In this document: positions 60,752 through 64,000 of the stretch, piece after piece
Layout of the letters: the number at the start of each line of letters is the position of its first letter
How positions within the stretch are numbered: position 1 is the stretch's first letter
Assembly: GCA_944378225.1 (NCBI GenBank)
Contig: CALWGE010000001.1
Location: forward strand, 62,001 to 126,000
Length of the DNA stretch: 64,000 nucleotides
Reading direction: 5' to 3'
Origin: an uncultured Merdimonas sp.
Lineage (GTDB): Bacteria > Bacillota > Clostridia > Lachnospirales > Lachnospiraceae
Position numbers and translations under genes: made by a program
The notes under the pieces: model-generated
What the model was told of the DNA's origin: nothing
The model's database searches: none
What the model saw: the letters and a program-made list of their open reading frames with translations, nothing else

Positions 60752-61796
60752 GTGGCAAAGAAGGTACTGTTTCGGGCGGCCCTGTTTGGAGGATATAATA
60801 AAGAAGACGTGCATGAATATATCCAGACCCTTGAAAATGAGATAGAAGCTGTGAAAGTGCTGAATCAGAAGGAGAAAAACGGGCTCCAGAGACAGCTGGA
60901 TGAGAGCCGTGAGCAAAAGGCGGAGGAAAATGAGCAGCTTCTCAAAATGAAGGAGCAGCTGGATCACAGCCGCAGCCGTCTGAAAGAAAAGGAAGAAGAA
61001 CTGAACGGTAAACTGGAAGAACTTGAAAAGTGCCGTACGGAATCGAAAGAACTGGAAGAAGAGCTGAGAAAATCACAGGAGGCCGCAAAAGGGCTGGAGG
61101 AAGAACTGAAAACAGTCCGGGAGGAACTGGCGGCCCGTCATGAGACAGAGGACTCAGGAACCGGATATACATGGAAAAAGACCGGAGCAGACGGGGATGA
61201 AGAAGGGCAGGGATTCTGCGCAGGCTGAAAAAATTCGGCTTTTAAACGAGAATGCGGAACTGAAAGTCCGGCTGGAATCCCTGAGTCAGGAACTGAAAGT
61301 CATGGAGGAACGGCAGTCCTCTGTTCGGGATGAAAATGATGAAGATTTCTTTGATTATCGTACTGTGACCAAAATTATAGAGGAAGCTCATCAGAATGCG
61401 GAACTGATTCTGGAAGATGCGCGGAAGGAAGGCGAACAGATTGTAGAAAAGGCGGTGGAAGATGCCGAAAAGCAGAAAGGCGTGATCGCTGCCCGGATCA
61501 ATATGGAACTGGAAGAAAAAGGAATTAAGCTGATCGCGGCGAAACATAAGATCGACCAGTATATGAAAGAAGTCAACAGCGCGCAGCAGGGATTATTTAA
61601 CATCTATACGCGCATGAACCAGCTGATCAGTAAAATGCCTGTCCGCCTGGATGACTACTGGGACGGGGAACATTATAAGGTGCTGGAAAAGATGAGAGAG
61701 ACAGAAAGAGAAGCCGGGTCAGAAACCGGGACAGAAACAACTACGGCCGAATCCGGATCCGGCGCGGAAGAAACCGGGAAAAAGGAAGAGGAATAA
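60752..61796 (+). pseudogene. DivIVA-like coiled-coil protein split by a one-base insertion
   Basis: A GTG start at 60752 after AAAGGGAGGG opens VAKKVLFRAALFGGYNKEDV, the DivIVA-like N-terminus (F-x-GY-x-x-x-DV), followed by a long coiled coil. The frame ends at 61228. Coding continues in the +1 phase to 61796 with YRTVTKIIEEAHQNAELILE, the usual second half of DivIVA-like proteins. Removing one G from the GGGG run at 61193-61196 joins the halves into about 347 aa. A sequencing error is possible. It is 17 bp after the polysaccharide operon and may have helped position the machinery at poles or septa. Confidence 0.75.
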
Positions 61797-61919
61797 ACGA
61801 AGAGCACTGTCCTTTCATATTATCAAAGATGCCGTGGGACGCGGTATAGGAGCTGAAATCCTGTTCTGCGCCCTGCGGTTTTTATTTGGAAGTTTACAGA
61901 ATTTTCACAGGTCCCTGTA

Positions 61920-61948
61920 TTGCTTTCTGGGAAAACACACATTATAAT
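61920..61948 (+). promoter_or_regulatory. ftsH promoter
   Basis: TTGCTT (61920-61925) and TATAAT (61943-61948) are separated by 17 bp, about 70 bp before the ftsH start. Confidence 0.65.
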
Positions 61949-62017
61949 AGGAGTGTTATAGTCGCGTGCAGTATCGTTTGACAGGAGCCGGGGCTGTAGC
62001 ATACAAGGAGGAGAAAT

Positions 62018-64000
62018 ATGGAAGAGCATAATAACAATTCCGGCCGTCCCAATGGCGGCGGAGACGATAATAAAAATCCCAGAAACCGTCAGACGATTCT
62101 GATGTTCCTGATCCTTGCCATGGTAGGGATTCTGTTCTGGAATTTCCTGGGCAACATGGGAGCTTCCAATAAGGAAATTCCTTACAATGAGTTTCTTGAG
62201 ATGCTGGAGAATGGTGAAGTGAAGAGCGTTGATATCACTTCCAGCCAGATCAACATTGTATCCAAAGAAAAGGATGCCATGGGAAGAGAGATCACTTATT
62301 ACACCGGTCTGGTTCCCGACTATCATCTTCAGGAAAGACTGGAAGAAGCTGATCTGGAAGATTACAGCGCACCGGTAACGGATTTCCGTAATGTGGTGCT
62401 CTCAGCAATCGTTAATTTCCTGCTTCCGATTCTGGTGCTTTGGGGAGTGTTTGCCCTGATTATGCGCCGGATGGGCGGCGGAGGCGGCATGATGGGTATG
62501 AATGTAGGCAAGAGCAAGGCAAAAGTCTACATTGAAAAGGATACCGGAGTGACGTTTAAAGATGTGGCAGGAGAGGAAGAAGCCAAAGAATCTCTGCAGG
62601 AGGTCGTGGACTTTCTTCACAATCCCGGAAAATATGCGCAGATTGGCGCAAAGCTGCCAAAAGGAGCCCTTCTGGTGGGACCTCCGGGTACCGGAAAGAC
62701 TCTGCTTGCCAAAGCTGTGGCAGGTGAGGCTCATGTACCGTTTTTCTCTCTGTCTGGTTCAGACTTTGTAGAAATGTTTGTGGGTGTGGGTGCTTCCCGT
62801 GTGCGCGACCTGTTTCAGGAAGCGAAGAAGCATTCTCCCTGTATTATCTTTATTGATGAGATTGATGCTATCGGAAAGAGCCGTGATTCCCGTCTGGGAG
62901 GCAACGATGAGCGTGAACAGACGCTGAATCAGCTGCTGGCAGAGATGGATGGTTTTGACAGCCACACGGCCTGTCTGATTCTGGGCGCTACGAACCGGCC
63001 TGAGGTGCTGGATCCGGCACTTCTGCGTCCCGGTCGTTTTGACCGTCGTATTATTGTGGATCGGCCGGATCTGAAAGGACGTGTGGATATCCTGAAGGTA
63101 CATTCCAAGAATGTGAAGATGGATGATACCGTGGATCTGGAAGCGATTGCTCTTGCCACAAGCGGGGCTGTGGGCTCTGACCTTGCAAACATGATCAATG
63201 AAGCAGCCATTCTGGCAGTGAAGAACGGCCGGGTGGCAGTGTCTCAGAAGGATCTCTTTGAGTCTGTGGAAGTGGTTCTGGTAGGTAAGGAAAAGAAGGA
63301 CCGCATTATGAGTAAGGAAGAAAGACGAATTGTCTCTTACCATGAGGTGGGCCACGCTTTGGTGAGCGCTTTGCAGAAGGATGCGGAACCTGTGCAGAAG
63401 ATTACGATTGTACCCCGCACCATGGGTGCTCTCGGTTATGTGATGCAGGTGCCTGAGGAAGAGAAATATCTGAATACGAAAAAAGAGATTGATGCCATGC
63501 TGGTAGGTCTGCTGGCAGGCCGCGCAGCGGAGGAGCTTGTCTTTGACACGGTGACCACCGGCGCGTCCAATGATATCGAGAAGGCGACCCGTATTGCGAG
63601 AGCCATGGTTACACAGTACGGCATGTCGGAAAAATTCGGCCTGATGGGCCTGGAGGTACGGGAAAATGAGTATCTGACAGGACGTACCATTATGAACTGC
63701 AGTGATGTAACGGCGGCAGAGGTTGATCAGGAGGTTATGCGGATTCTGAAGACATCCTATGAGGAGGCAAAACGGCTCTTAAGCGAGAATCGGGAAGCCA
63801 TGGATAAGATTGCGGATTACCTGATCCAGAAGGAGACTATTACCGGAAAGGAATTCATGAGAATTTTCAGAGAGGTAAAAGGAATTCCGGAGCCGGAGGA
63901 GGAAAAGAAAGCGGCTGAAGCCGGACAGCAAAATGAAACTGTTCGTGCGGAGGTAAAGCCTCAGGCGGAAAACGCGGGGTCAGGAGAAGCTGAGAAACCG
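62018..64000 (+). CDS. ftsH: ATP-dependent zinc metalloprotease FtsH (3' end beyond window)
   Basis: Membrane-bound AAA+ protease that degrades misfolded and regulatory proteins. Visible are the N-terminal membrane helix (TILMFLILAMVGILFWNFLG), an extracytoplasmic domain, a second helix (about 128-150), Walker A GPPGTGKT, Walker B IIFIDEIDAIG, the second region of homology, and the zinc site HEVGH (residues 442-446, usually HEAGH) with the third ligand region further on. The start follows AAGGAGGAGAAAT. All 661 codons to the window edge are open, and the stop lies outside. The Pro/Glu/Ala-rich tail has begun, so little is missing. Confidence 0.96.
   Translation, partial: MEEHNNNSGRPNGGGDDNKNPRNRQTILMFLILAMVGILFWNFLGNMGASNKEIPYNEFLEMLENGEVKSVDITSSQINIVSKEKDAMGREITYYTGLVPDYHLQERLEEADLEDYSAPVTDFRNVVLSAIVNFLLPILVLWGVFALIMRRMGGGGGMMGMNVGKSKAKVYIEKDTGVTFKDVAGEEEAKESLQEVVDFLHNPGKYAQIGAKLPKGALLVGPPGTGKTLLAKAVAGEAHVPFFSLSGSDFVEMFVGVGASRVRDLFQEAKKHSPCIIFIDEIDAIGKSRDSRLGGNDEREQTLNQLLAEMDGFDSHTACLILGATNRPEVLDPALLRPGRFDRRIIVDRPDLKGRVDILKVHSKNVKMDDTVDLEAIALATSGAVGSDLANMINEAAILAVKNGRVAVSQKDLFESVEVVLVGKEKKDRIMSKEERRIVSYHEVGHALVSALQKDAEPVQKITIVPRTMGALGYVMQVPEEEKYLNTKKEIDAMLVGLLAGRAAEELVFDTVTTGASNDIEKATRIARAMVTQYGMSEKFGLMGLEVRENEYLTGRTIMNCSDVTAAEVDQEVMRILKTSYEEAKRLLSENREAMDKIADYLIQKETITGKEFMRIFREVKGIPEPEEEKKAAEAGQQNETVRAEVKPQAENAGSGEAEKP

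Noticed and set aside
1..64000. CRISPR array
   Set aside because: No regularly spaced direct repeats or cas genes were found.

Overview
The window comes from a low-to-mid G+C Gram-positive anaerobe, most probably a Lachnospiraceae/Clostridia member. Shine-Dalgarno sites are strong (AGGAGG), intrinsic terminators are frequent, there are no outer-membrane components, and the core genes (dnaE of about 1160 aa, type III pantothenate kinase, KtrAB, ATP-type Pfk, DUF1846 protein, FtsH) are clostridial in style. The genus is inference; no rRNA is present.

Region 1 (1-24354) is a mosaic integrated element at a tRNA-Gln(CUG) gene. The 3' end of a tRNA plus its terminator lies at the left edge. A truncated copy of the same tRNA (anticodon arm to 3' end) plus a near-identical terminator lies at 24268-24353. 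A tandem 9-bp motif (ATAGGTCAA, 12-bp period) sits just inside both ends. The element carries an SF2 helicase, an excisionase-like protein and a tyrosine integrase. It also has a MobC-like protein and a short HUH relaxase preceded by a perfect 22-bp inverted repeat (possible oriT), but no conjugation machinery, so it looks like an integrative mobilizable element. Cargo includes a WYL-regulated operon with a glycine-zipper membrane protein and two proteins of unknown function, and a second operon of zinc-ribbon membrane proteins that shares the same operator-like sequence. It also includes an eight-repeat zinc-ribbon protein with an embedded nuclease, a recombination module (DUF932, YqaJ exonuclease, Rad52-like annealing protein, DUF5688 proteins) and a DUF3791/DUF3990 toxin-antitoxin-like pair. 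Gene relics show repeated gain and loss.

Region 2 (24354-44470) is ordinary chromosome: a sodium-dependent transporter, acyl-ACP thioesterase, CvfB-like S1 protein, coaX, an ECF S-component (possibly PanT), coaBC, dnaE, pfkA, a SpoU/TrmH methyltransferase, a PAS-GGDEF diguanylate cyclase, ktrA/ktrB, galE, a DUF1846 protein, and pyrG with a leader hairpin.

Region 3 (44572-61796) is the most striking part. A consensus promoter leads into a c-di-GMP-I (GEMM) riboswitch and an intrinsic terminator. Behind them lies one long, mostly overlapping operon: an epimerase-PelD fusion, PelE, two tandem DUF2194 (PelA-deacetylase-like) proteins, PelF, PelG fused to a CotH domain, a second CotH lipoprotein, a VTC-domain protein, DUF4956 and DUF4832. 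This is a monoderm Pel-like exopolysaccharide locus joined to a CotH/VTC/DUF4956/DUF4832 module. The PelD-like protein keeps an RxxD c-di-GMP I-site with a degenerate GGDEF, so c-di-GMP may act both on transcription and on the synthase. A DivIVA-like gene split by an apparent one-base insertion ends the operon. ftsH starts at 62018 and runs off the window.
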